From Obelidium mucronatum (Eukaryota > Chytridiomycota > Chytridiomycetes > Chytridiales > Chytriomycetaceae): DNA of 64,000 bases. Numbering within the stretch: the first letter of the stretch is position 1; every line of letters begins with the position of its first letter. Below, piece by piece: positions 1 through 9,731 of the stretch. Under the pieces are notes generated by a model. That model had not been told where the DNA came from, ran no database searches, and saw nothing but the letters and a program-made list of their open reading frames with translations. The translations under genes were made by a program, and so were the position numbers. The stretch is from positions 62,001-126,000 of the forward strand of contig JAIVFH010000067.1 of the NCBI GenBank assembly GCA_025765595.1, in the 5' to 3' direction.

Positions 1-509
1 CAAAACTGTGGTCTTGGTGAGGGCAAGCCCTATATCCCTGACCATGATTTTTTACAAATGCAACAGACAACTCATTCGATGGAAGAGGCAGAAGCATTAT
101 GCAGCAGGATTGGAATCATGGCGAAAGGAACACTTCGCTGCATTGCAAACTCGTTAAGACTGAAAGAACTTTATGGATCTGGGTTTCGCGTGTACTTCAA
201 CACAGAAGCTTCAGACATGGAGAAAGCATGCGCCTTTGTTGAGGGACTACTTCCGTCAGGATTCAGAAAAATTGATGCCTTTGCAACGATGTGTGGGCTT
301 TTTTTGAAGAGGTTTCTCGAAGACTGATTTTTCATATTTGCAGGGCCTCTTACGAGTTTCCGTCTTCTCAAAATGCAATCTCAAATATATTCGAGAAGAT
401 GGAATCTGGAAAGTCGGTTCATGGAGTATTAGATTGGGGAATCTCTCAAACTACTCTGGAGGATGTGTTCGTCAAGATCATTTCAGAAGATGATGCGAAC
501 GCCGATTGA
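1..509 (+). CDS. ABCA-family ABC transporter, C-terminal end (partial)
   Basis: This is the last part of an ABC subfamily A lipid-type transporter; the gene begins left of the window. Exons are 1-16, 67-290 and 344-509, and both introns join in frame. The first codons read KTVVL, and the next exon opens with TTHSMEEAEALCSRIGIM, the H-loop region that follows Walker B in the second nucleotide-binding domain of ABCA proteins. The C-terminus (GISQTTLEDVFVKI) is the ABCA tail motif SxTTLExVF. The protein ends in acidic residues at TGA 507-509. The family moves lipids across internal or plasma membranes; the substrate here cannot be told. A sequence-wide ABC search would confirm the subfamily, but the H-loop and tail together leave little doubt. 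Confidence 0.9.
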
Positions 510-995
510 AAGGAACATAGAGCTATTGTATCGGAACCTAACTGAACAATACGAATAAATAGACACTGTAAGCCGTCCTATGATAGACCTCTTAACTTCC
601 CAGTAGGTTGATCATCTTAACGTCTAAGGATGCATAAAAGTGTCCTGGATGCCGGGCAGTTGCGCCTTCTTGCTGTACATGCCTGGTGGTTAGACTGCAG
701 ACACTTGGATGTCTGGTGGAAACAAATAGCGCATCACGCGCATCGCACACATCCAAGATCAGGCACGAAAGGCCTTGTGACAACCTAGAGTTCAAGCAAA
801 AGAAGTCATCGAAAGCACTTTTGTTGCAAACATTCACAATTGAACGAGGGCTTGGGTCTCTCATTAATTTTTTCGATTTGAAGGGGAAAAGTGGCCAAAT
901 CCAAATTGGAAAATTCGCTGATTGAAAGCAAAACGTATTTAAGGCGACACTTCGCACGGAAGGAAGTGTACACAAAAAAGTTAGATTTAGAAAAG
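510..995. other. Intergenic region upstream of the Ala/Pro/Thr-rich gene
   Basis: I see no supported gene in these 486 bases. Short open frames exist but show no family resemblance and have no consistent splice context. The right end holds a TATA-like element, listed separately. Confidence 0.6.
936..942 (+). promoter_or_regulatory. TATA-like element (TATTTAA)
   Basis: TATTTAA lies 54 bases before the ATG at 996, a spacing that fits a short 5' UTR. With the strong codon bias of the next gene it suggests a focused, highly active promoter. It is a single-motif call. Confidence 0.4.
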
Positions 996-1451
996 ATGGG
1001 TCTCGCTCCAGTCTACGTTGCTCCAGTTGCGCCAACCACCGCCCCAGCTTACACTGCCACTGCTCCTCCAGCTGACAACAAGCCAACCACCACTGCTGGC
1101 GCCGTCTACACTGCCCCACCAGCATCCGTTGCCACCACCACTGCTGCCACTGCTGCCTACACTGCCGGCCCAGCTGCTGACAAGCCAACCACCGCTGCTG
1201 CCTACGTTGCCCCAGCTCCAGTTGCCCCAACTGCCACCTACGCCCCAGCCAACAGCACCCCAACCCCAGCTGCCACCACCGTTGCCAAGTGCATCCAGGC
1301 CACCCCAACCCCAACCCCAGCTGCCGACAAGCCAACCGCCTACGTCCCAGCTGTTGTGAGCACCTACAAGCCAAACACCAACTTGTACTCTGGAGCTGTC
1401 CAAACCTCCATCCTCACTGCCGCTGCTGCCGTTGTTGCCCTCTTCATCTAA
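996..1451 (+). CDS. Small Ala/Pro/Thr-rich low-complexity protein with hydrophobic C-terminus
   Basis: A single-exon gene of 151 aa made almost wholly of Ala, Pro, Thr, Val and Tyr. It carries three near-copies of an ADKPT/ADNKPT unit followed by Tyr-Val/Thr-Ala-Pro stretches. The tail AVQTSILTAAAAVVALFI is hydrophobic and preceded by a Ser-Gly, as in a GPI-anchor signal, yet no N-terminal signal peptide is visible and the upstream in-frame sequence has no ATG. Codons are strongly biased to GCC, CCA and ACC, unlike the neighbours, which suggests high expression. A poly(A) signal follows 44 bases after the stop. I do not recognise a family; a cell-surface or wall-associated protein is a guess from composition. 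Confidence 0.65.
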   Translation: MGLAPVYVAPVAPTTAPAYTATAPPADNKPTTTAGAVYTAPPASVATTTAATAAYTAGPAADKPTTAAAYVAPAPVAPTATYAPANSTPTPAATTVAKCIQATPTPTPAADKPTAYVPAVVSTYKPNTNLYSGAVQTSILTAAAAVVALFI

Positions 1452-1494
1452 ATCTGTTCTATCTTGATCACTCCCTTTTCCCCTCCCGTTTTTG

Positions 1495-1500
1495 AATAAA
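1495..1500 (+). terminator. Poly(A) signal AATAAA
   Basis: AATAAA lies in a pyrimidine-rich 3' flank 44 bases after the stop codon of the Ala/Pro/Thr-rich gene. Confidence 0.55.
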
Positions 1501-1795
1501 CACTTAGACAATTCTATTCTCGATACTTCTCTTGCATTTCCATCATTTCAGTATGCATACATTACTTAACTCTTGTGTTGCCTTTCAGCTTGCATTATTG
1601 AATATTTTTGGCACGACAGAGAATCGACGTTACCAATATAGCGAAAAAATATCGAGTTCATTTTTGAACATACCGAGCGTTACAACAACCTGCGTGACGT
1701 TGAAGACCCCGAAACTAGAGTCACCTTGAACTAGAATAAGAATTCCGGTAAAGGTTTTTGGACGCTTTTGTTGAAGACTTCCTCAGGTTTTCTGA

Positions 1796-2036
1796 CACTG
1801 TGACGTTATTTACTGGAAATTGGAACAAACATCTCGCCCCCAATTGAGATCCACACATGCGATTTGGTCAAGGACGGTTTTGCGTTTGATGTTTCTGAAG
1901 CAGTACTAGTTTTGGATGGCAAGCAAAAGATGGCTGCTTGGTTCCACAAGAAGGCAGCTGCAAGCAGACATGAAAGCGCCCGTGTACGTGAAACTGGGCA
2001 ATTATATTTGAAGCCCGAGCTTCTCTTCCTTCTGTA
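1796..2036 (+). pseudogene. Unidentified open frame without start, possible gene fragment
   Basis: After an in-frame stop, about 75 codons stay open up to the TAA near 2036. The frame reads sensibly (for example DLVKDGFAFDVSEAVLVLDG and MAAWFHKKAAASRHESARV), but there is no ATG near its start, no convincing upstream exon and no family I recognise. It may be a degraded gene fragment or chance. The rest of 1452-2107 shows nothing I can support. Confidence 0.2.
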
Positions 2037-2107
2037 ATTTGGGGGGTAAAATGATACGTTCTATTATTCTGGACATATATTCTTTATTAAAATCACTTGG
2101 GGTGTTG

Positions 2108-3639
2108 ATGAAATTGTTGCAATCCCTTCTCACCTTGATCCTTCTCGCCGCATTGGCAGCGATTCCAGGTCGAGCCCAGGTCCGTTAGAAGCTCAAAGTA
2201 CTGCTGTCTTTTTTGTAAAAGTAACCTTGCTCGCAATTGTTAGAATGTCAATGAACTTGCTGCAATTGCCGACAAAGAGATTTGGTTCTTGGGACCAGGC
2301 ACATTCGAAGAGCGCATTTTGAATGCAAAGCAAGGGATATGGCTTGTTGCATTTGGAACGAGGTGTGCTGTTAAAGCGTTGTTTTTGAACTGGAACATCA
2401 AATTGACAGCTGTTTTTTTAAAAACACACCTCAGATGGTGTCCGTATTGCAAGAAACTCGCTCCAAACTGGCTCAAAGTCCAGAAACAAGTTGAAGAAGA
2501 GAAGCTATTCAACAAATTGTTTTCAATGGCGAAAGTTGATTGTACAGACGTTGGAGGTTTGTTGATCAAATCGAATGGGGAAACACACCCACCCACAGAA
2601 ATTGACCCATTTTACTTTTAGTATGGTGCAACGGTCTGAAAGTCAAGGGATATCCTAATGTGTTCCTGTATCACAATGGTGAATACGTGGATGAATATTT
2701 AGGACAACATGACCCCGATTCCATTATGAGTTACATCAAACAAAAGATGGCGTTGTACGAGCAAACGGATAAAGCAGCACTGGAGGCACCTAAACAACCC
2801 CCACAAGCCGTCGAAGCACGAGATGAAGCCGCAGCAGCAAAAGCTCCTCCCAACCCATCTCCAACAGTTGTTGCACCAAAAGTCGCCCCTCTGATTATTC
2901 CGCCAGAGAACCAGCCCTTCAAAAAAGAAAAGAACGCTGCTTCACCAGTTGTAGCGGCAGCAAGCCCTCAGCCAAATAACGAATCGCCGTCAGAAAAACC
3001 TGTCAACGTCCCCGCAAAACCCGCAGACGCCCCTGTTAAGCCCACAGATGTTCCACAAAAGCCGGAAGATAATGCGCAGAAACCCGCTGACGTTCCTGTG
3101 CAACCCCCCAGCGCTCCAACCAAGCCAGCAGAAAACGCACCACCACCTGCTCCCCCTTTGTCACCCAACCCCACAACATCATCAGCAACCAGCGAAACCA
3201 CTGCAGAACCAGTCGAAAACGACGGCATGGAGCACACACCAATCAAGGGAGTGTCCCGCCACCCGCGAAAAGAATTCCGAGGCTTCCGTGGATTCATTCA
3301 ATCTCGGCTTGTGACACCCCTCGTTGGTCCCGAATGTTCCACCTCTCTGCTAAACTTTCAAATTTTTTCTCATTTCGATTGCACACGGCTCTTGATCTCC
3401 AAAGTTCTTGGTATTGGTTTGGTGGCGGGTGGAGCCGTGATCAAGCTCCCACAAATCTTTAAAATCTTCATGAAGCGTTCTGCACAAGGAGTTTCTTTTG
3501 CGAGTTATGCGTTGGAAACTGCGGCTTATATTGCTGGATTGGCGTACAACGTTCGTCGGGGGAATCCGTTCAACACGTATGGAGAACGTGAGTTTTTTTT
3601 TTTACTTCTTCTTCTTCTCTTTCTTCTTCTTCTTCTTCT

Positions 3640-3681
<42 letters not shown>

Positions 3682-4185
3682 TTATTCTCATTTTTTTTAA
3701 ATTAATTTTTTTTATTTTATCCCTCCAACAACTACTGATTTTTCTTCTTCTCTTCAGATGCATTTATGGCTGTAGCCAACTGCGTTGTCATTGGCATGAT
3801 GTTTCACTACACATACCGCCACAAGGACCTTTTCATTGTCGGGTCGCTTACCTTCATTTTCACGGTATCCCTCTTCTCCCCCGCCATCATAAACGATACA
3901 ATCCTATTGAGTTTCCAATGGATTGCGATTCTTATCGGAGTGGTTTCCAAAGTCCCTCAGATCCATAGTAATTGGGCAAACCAGAGCTGTGGACAATTGA
4001 GTGCAGTCACGGTTGGTTTGCAAACTGTGGGTAGTTTGGCGCGTTGTTTTACAACAGCTACGGAAGTCAAGGATACTGTTATTTTTGTCACGTATTTGGT
4101 GGCTACAGGTTTAAATGGAACCGTCTTGTATCAAGTTGTGATTTATTGGGGAAAGAAGAGAAAGTCAAAGTCGCTTTTGGATTGA
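2108..4185 (+). CDS. MPDU1: ER thioredoxin domain fused to MPDU1 (PQ-loop) protein
   Basis: Exons 2108-2179, 2244-2362, 2435-2556, 2622-3587 and 3758-4185 give 568 aa. Residues 1-24 form a signal peptide with a hydrophobic LLTLILLAALAA core. Residues 25-150 form a PDI-like thioredoxin fold with WCPYC (Cys66 and Cys69) and a GYPNVFLYHNG strand. A Pro/Ala/Lys-rich linker runs to about 340. Residues 341-568 match MPDU1/SL15, with two PQ-loop motifs (KLPQIFKI and KVPQIHSNW) and the GQLSAVTV...GSLAR stretch. MPDU1 is an ER membrane protein needed for use of dolichol-phosphate-linked mannose and glucose in N-glycan and GPI assembly. Linker and MPDU1 start share one exon without a stop, so the fusion is not created by splice choice. 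The signal peptide predicts a luminal thioredoxin domain. Confidence 0.88.
3645..3680 (+). repeat. Poly(T) tract of 36 in the last intron of the thioredoxin-MPDU1 gene
   Basis: The intron 3588-3757 is mostly pyrimidine: a CTT-rich stretch, then 36 consecutive T, then more T-rich sequence to the acceptor at 3757. Confidence 0.95.
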
Positions 4186-4281
4186 AAACATATAAAAATT
4201 CATTATTTTTTTTCCCCGTCATCGATTTTTTTTTTTTTTAGTGTTTATTTATTTTTTTTCTTTCACCATGAGCCATTTGCT

Positions 4282-6673
4282 CTATTTCTTGGGATTATTC
4301 TTATTAACAGGAACTGCCTGCTGTGCCAAGTGTTGCATGAACGCAGCAGGATCCATATTAGGAGGGAATCCAGGGGGTAGCGGAGGAGGACGCCCACCTG
4401 GCATCATTGGAGGTGGTGGCCGCATACCTGGTGGAAAAGGAAAGCCTGGGGGGAGCGGGCCTGGAGGCAGAGGAGGCGGGCGCATGTTGGGAGGTGGCCT
4501 AAACCCGGGGGGTAATGCTCCAGGTGGGGGAAATGGAAATCCAGGTGGCATGTTTGGAGGCGGTCTAAAACCAGGTGGCATCGGTCCGGGCGGCATTCCA
4601 GGCGGCATTCCTGGTGGAATCATCGGACGAGGAGCTGGTGGAGCTGCTTTCGGACTTCCACGCACAGAATCGTCCAGCCTCGCTCGTTTCGAATCAGGTC
4701 CCTCTTTTTCTGGAGTTTTGCTGAATATCCCACCACTACCAAATGATAACCCAGGTAACGAAAACTCTTCGCTTTCTGAAGATAGCAATAATATATCAGC
4801 GTGTTGGTCATTGGCTGTAGGTGTCAAAAAACATACTCTTATCTGCAATCGTAACTTCCTTAATTCCCATAAACTCTTCATCTTTACGAGTTTGACTGAA
4901 ACGATCGTGCATGACATCACCTGGCCTATTCCTAGCCCAGAAACGAGTGGTGTGGTCGTTGGAACAAGATGCCAGCATATGCCCACATGGATGGAAATCA
5001 AGAGAAAACACTGTTGATTCATGCGCTTGTTCCATTCCGCCAACTGCAAATTCGGTACTGTTGGAGCAACAGAGTCAGATTTACGACCAAACCAATGCAA
5101 GATGTTGATTTGTCATACCCCACATTCCAGTAATTAATAGCGCCATCCGACCCTCCACTCACAAACAGAGACTCGTTGTATGGATGCCATGCGACAGCTT
5201 TTTTTGGGAGGTAGATGAAAGAAAAAATCAGACTTCAGCCCATTCAAATTTAAGAAGCACTCACAAGATACTTCTTTTTTATGGCCCCGAAAAGTTTGCA
5301 ATTCTTTCATTGTTCGAATGTCATAGACTCGCAGCAATTGATCCCGCGACGCAGTCACCAACCAATTTCCATTTTGATTCCATTTCAAAGCAAGAATCGT
5401 GTTCTTATTTCCATACAGAGTACTCAATGCATTTCCAGATTTTGGATCCCACTACCGCAGAGTAAAATAAAGCAAAATGTTATATCCAGGCAAGGAAAAA
5501 CAAAACAATAAAAAACAAAATACCAGCTTAACAAGATGATCTTTTGATCCGGAGGCCAAAAGAGCTTTCTGTGGATGCCAGTCCACACATTTGACATCCC
5601 AACCATGTCCAGTCAAAGTTCTCTCTTCTCTTGCTTCCGCAAAGACCCAAATCTTGATTGTTCCATCGTCTGAACAGGATGCAAATCTCGTGTCCGTGGG
5701 TGAGAATCTGAATACGTATAAGATTTAGTTTGCCGTGGAATCATAAAAGGATGACTATTCCGCCTTCGGCAATTCATAGGATCCGCCGTCAGTGGAGTGG
5801 AAAAAAGAATAGTAATCCGACTTTGGCGGCCAGAGTCCCGACTTCTGCGAAATGAGTACTAACGTAAGATCTCGAACAGATTCCTTATGAGCAGTAAACT
5901 CCTTCAAATGACTCATATTTGATTGCCAATATTTAATCTTTCCCGAATCATCACCACTAAGCAACCAAGTATCGTTGTGAGACCAAATCATTGAACGAAT
6001 AGCGCGATCATGAGCTTGATGAATAGTTTCAAAGTTGAATGCCAGACCGTTCCAGAGGGTGAATTCACCACTAGACGCGCCCGTAATCAGACGTCTCCCC
6101 TCTGGTGTCCACTGGGATTTGAAGAAAACTCTTCAGACCAACGACAAAAACAAAAACAGAAAAAACACATACCTTAAGGACGTTTATTGGACATCTGATT
6201 TTGTTTATTGACGTGTGTACAAACTTTGTGGCAATAGAAACGGCAGGGTTGTGTCGTGTTGCAAAAGCAGGCGGCATCTAAGAAGCACGCAGTGCGCATG
6301 ACTTAGCATCAGCGCCCGCGCCCGATTAGTCAAGTCAGCTGCGTACCTCGACGACAAAGTTGTTGTCTGGCTGTGTGTTGAGCGGCTCGCGCGGGTCTCT
6401 GTTGACTGTTCTGTTCTGCGGCGACCGTTGGCGTGCTGACAAATACTGACAAATACAAGCAGCACCACGCACCTCGAGGTACTTTGCCACGACCGAGTTG
6501 TAGTCGACGGTGCGGCGCTGGATGGCCTTGCGCACGCGCTTGCCGTCGAACGTGTTGGAGTGCTGGTAGTCGCTGCCGAACGACGTCGGCGGCCGCCCGC
6601 TGCCGCCGCCAGCCGACACGCCCGCTGCGCCGCCGCCGCGCGGGCGCCACGAGGGCGTGAAGTTGCGCTCCAT
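4282..6673 (-). CDS. pfs2: Pre-mRNA 3'-end processing WD40 factor (WDR33/Pfs2)
   Basis: Eight exons on the minus strand: 6673-6473, 6277-6173, 6111-5864, 5707-5524, 5451-5265, 5197-5119, 5057-4837 and 4775-4282, giving 572 aa. The N-terminus carries the family signature [19 protein letters not shown]40 repeats follow (for example [20 protein letters not shown] and [20 protein letters not shown]) and end near FWARNRPGD. These closely track human WDR33. The family recognises the AAUAAA poly(A) signal as part of CPSF/CPF. The C-terminal 150 residues are repeats of PPGM/PPGF, as in animal WDR33. Exon 1 is very GC-rich. It is tandem with and downstream of the kinesin gene, with only 52 bases between them, and convergent with the MPDU1 fusion. 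Confidence 0.95.
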
Positions 6674-6960
6674 TTGTTTATTTTAATTAAATATTTAATA
6701 AAATTAAAAAAAGAATAAATGACCGTCACGACGTGCTGCGCGCCAACGCGTCGACGCGCTGCGCCAAAAGCGCCGCAAGCTGCTCCACGTACGCCCCCAC
6801 GCCCATGCGCCCGCTGCGCACCCGCTCGAGCAGCAGCCGGTCAATCTCCATCAGCTGCTCCTGCACAAGCACCGCGTGCCGCGTGCGCAGCGTGTGCTCG
6901 CTGTCGGGCTCGGCTCCCTGCCGCGAGCGGCAGTACCGCCGCCACTCGGCTTCGTCTGCA
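6473..6960. other. GC-rich island over the pfs2 start and the kinesin 3' end
   Basis: A sharply bounded GC-rich stretch covers pfs2 exon 1 and, past a 52-base AT-rich gap (6674-6725), the last ~230 bases of the kinesin gene. Codons in both parts end almost only in G or C, while the rest of both genes is mixed. As one island crosses two genes, the effect belongs to the DNA segment and not to one protein. Confidence 0.7.
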
Positions 6961-9453
6961 TCCCCATGCTTCACTCTGTCCTCCTCCTCCTCCTCAACAT
7001 CATTAGTATCATCAACATCATCCTCAGAACTTCCCGTCGATCCCCCTTCGGGACTCTCCACAGACAAGGCGTCTTGGTAAAAGTAATCTGAATCAAGATC
7101 ACTGTCACTTTCAGTCTGATGCCTTCCTTTGCCCTTGTCACCAGAGACAGCAGGGACTTCTGTATGGGAGGACTTGTCTGTCTCCAACTCTTCACGCAGT
7201 TCTTTCTTTGGCAAAGGAGGTGCGAATGTTTTATCAGTCAGCAAGATGTTGGGCTGTCGAATCGCGTGCTGGAGGGCATTCATATCGTTGCTACAAGACA
7301 GAGGGTTCGATCTTGGAGGGAAGGAAACCTTGCTCCGTTGTGATTCTTCTTCAGAATCACTCGCCCCATAATTTCCCAAACTTGAAACCAAATTACGATC
7401 GAGCTGTAATTCGGCAATAGTTTGTTGGTGTGACGACTGGTCGAGTTCGTCCAAATCGCCAATTCCATCATCTCTCCAAGGACTGCTTTCACGACGAGGT
7501 GCTAATCGAGCAATAGATTCTAAGGGTCCAAGTTGGGACACTGCTGGTTTGAAGTGAATATCCTTGCATCCCCCGTCTCTTCCCAACTCTTTCACTCTAT
7601 CTGCATATCTTAGCGTGTTCAAAGTGTGTTCTACAGAATTCGAGCCTGGACTAATAGTCGCCACCATCACTGTCTGGCTCTCTTTGCACAAGAATGAGTC
7701 TCTTAAAATATGGGTCAGCTTAGAACCTCTGAACGGTACGTGACTTTCAGGTTGTGCTGCTGTTGCTGCTGTGCCACCAGAGACGCAATTACGTTTATAA
7801 AGCGCACGAATGCATTCTTTGAGAGACAATAAACTCTTGTTGATCTCTGCTGCTTCAGATTGAATCTTCTTGTCATGTTTTGTCAACCCAACAGAATCCA
7901 TCCCTCGTTCACTTCCAGCAAGATCCACAAGACTCAATACTCCAGTCAAGTACCCGTCTCCATTTACAACTCGAATTTGAAACAGTGCATGGGAACGGCT
8001 ACTTTCATTGTTGGCATTGGTTGCTCGCGTTGTTCGAAGGGATCGGCCGCGTTGAACGAGACTGAGTAAGTCCGGGAGAGATGTTATGGTTTCTTCGTGC
8101 AGATTCATTAAATTCACTGAGCCGTGTTTGTCTTCGCAGAGAGTCACTGGCGGCGTTGTGGTTGATGAGGGGGAAAGCAAGTCATTGATTTTGGGACCAT
8201 AGATTTCAAAGAATGAGCAGAGAAGATGTGGTTTGCATGGAGGTGTTGCTTCATTTAAACTGCTTGATGATGTATTTGACTGCATTTCCAGAAATATATC
8301 TCGGCAAATGTAAGAATAAATGCCAGGCTCTGTCGAGTTACCAAAAATGGTATGAGTTTTTCCACTGCCTGCAAAAAAATCCACAACGTTAAAACTCGCA
8401 ATCATAGCGTTTGAATTTTAAATCATTTTTCTACCAGTCTGTCCGTATGCAAAGAAAGTGCACATTCCTCCCTCAAAGATGCTCTTGACAAGAGGTTTTC
8501 CAGTTGCCATGTAGACCTGCTCATTAGAGCTACTTTCGTCAAAAGAATAATCCATGATAAAAGGATGCGTTTCTGTGTATTTAGACATGTCAACTCGAGT
8601 TTTTGGTTCGTGAATGTAGATTTGACTGTGGGGATACGCTATGGTTGTTGTCGTCACGATATCATATGCATCCTTTGCAATTTCTATACTTGAATATATT
8701 AGAGAAATGGACAGTTTTTTTTTTGTTGTTGTTGGGGATCACCTTTTTTACTCATTGACCTCTTTCTGACACAGACGCGAATTCGAGAATCCAAATGATG
8801 AACATCTCCATCCGGAGCATCAGCAACAACATTTGACATGAAATCCTTGTATTTCTTCCTGAACATTGCAATATCACTTCGATAAGTACGCGTTTCTTTT
8901 TCAGAGGGACATAGCGCGTCTTGTATGCTCTTGATTTCGGCTGCCGCAGCGCGACGAGAATCACGGGCAGCCTTCAATTTTGCGATTTCAATGGCAGTTT
9001 TTGAAGGTGTCGTTCGTGACGTGGCTGTTGTTGCTGCCGTCGCTGCCGCTGCCGCCGCCGCGTCTGATTTCGATTTCGACTTTGACAAAGAGGAGGACGG
9101 GTAAGAGTTTTTCTTCACAGAATTGGACTGTGTTGGAGAACTGAAGCGGGACAGAGGATTCTTGAGTGTATCTTCCAGCTCTGACGAGATGGGTGATGAT
9201 AACTTGTGATTACGGTGATGATGTGGCGATGATGATGAAGAAGAAGATGGAATCGCGTCCTCCAGTAAGTCTGTGGGATTCGAGCGAAGGTTCTTGACTT
9301 TTGTCTGACGTGCCAAAGATGCCTATATATCATTACACACCCGTCCCCCATTTTTTCGTTATTGATGGGAAGCTGTATAAAGAAAAGGAGGTATTTATAG
9401 GTGTGCACCTTGATAAAGGCAGATGGCGGTCTGAAAGTTCCCGGTGAGGTCAT
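6726..9453 (-). CDS. Kinesin-13-type microtubule-depolymerising kinesin
   Basis: Exons 9453-9409, 9322-8743, 8683-8435 and 8368-6726 give 838 aa. A Ser- and Ala-rich N-terminal region of about 200 residues precedes the motor, which starts at DSRIRVCVRKRSMSKKEI, the kinesin-13 pattern. The motor shows GQTGSGKTHT (P-loop, codon 292 split by an intron), NNESSRSHA (switch I) and LVDLAGSER (switch II). The motor is internal, not N-terminal, as in KIF2/KIF24. The acidic C-terminal region ends in a kinesin-13-like helical tail. These proteins depolymerise microtubule ends at spindles and, in flagellates, control flagellar length. The first in-frame ATG is at 9453; longer frames upstream use non-ATG starts. 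The upstream neighbour is a divergent Zn2Cys6 activator 278 bases away. Confidence 0.92.
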
Positions 9454-9731
9454 ATGTTTTGGGTGAGAATCTTTGGCTGAACAAATTCCTTCACTTCTTC
9501 GGTGACACCAATTCGGCTCCAATCGGTATATTCAAAAAAATACGCGCATCTCTACTCTCGAATGAGTTTGGTTGTTTTTTGTTTGTTTAGGTCTTGAGGA
9601 CTCATGTGTGAAATAATTATAGACGCATGATCATGCAGAACACCGCCTTTGATGTTCTTATCTTCCCGGGTGAAGAGCGTTGAAACGGATTTTCTAATCT
9701 CCACTACTTTATTTATAGATTTGAAAGGAGG
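9454..9731. promoter_or_regulatory. Shared divergent promoter region (kinesin-13 / Zn2Cys6 activator)
   Basis: These 278 bases separate two divergent start codons, so both promoters must lie here or overlap. No single motif stands out. Confidence 0.5.

Noticed and set aside
592..1374. Minus-strand frame of 260 codons rich in Gln, Trp and Leu
   Set aside because: Composition is the complement of the biased GCC/CCA codons of the Ala/Pro/Thr-rich gene; no family resemblance and no conserved pattern.
3645..3680. Poly(T) runs as bacterial-type terminators
   Set aside because: The gene structure is eukaryotic, the runs lie inside in-frame introns, and no stem precedes them.
4241..5017. Plus-strand frame of 258 codons rich in Gly and Pro
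   Set aside because: It is the shadow of the PPGM/PPGF-rich C-terminus of the WDR33/Pfs2 gene on the minus strand, whose eight exons join in phase and match the family.
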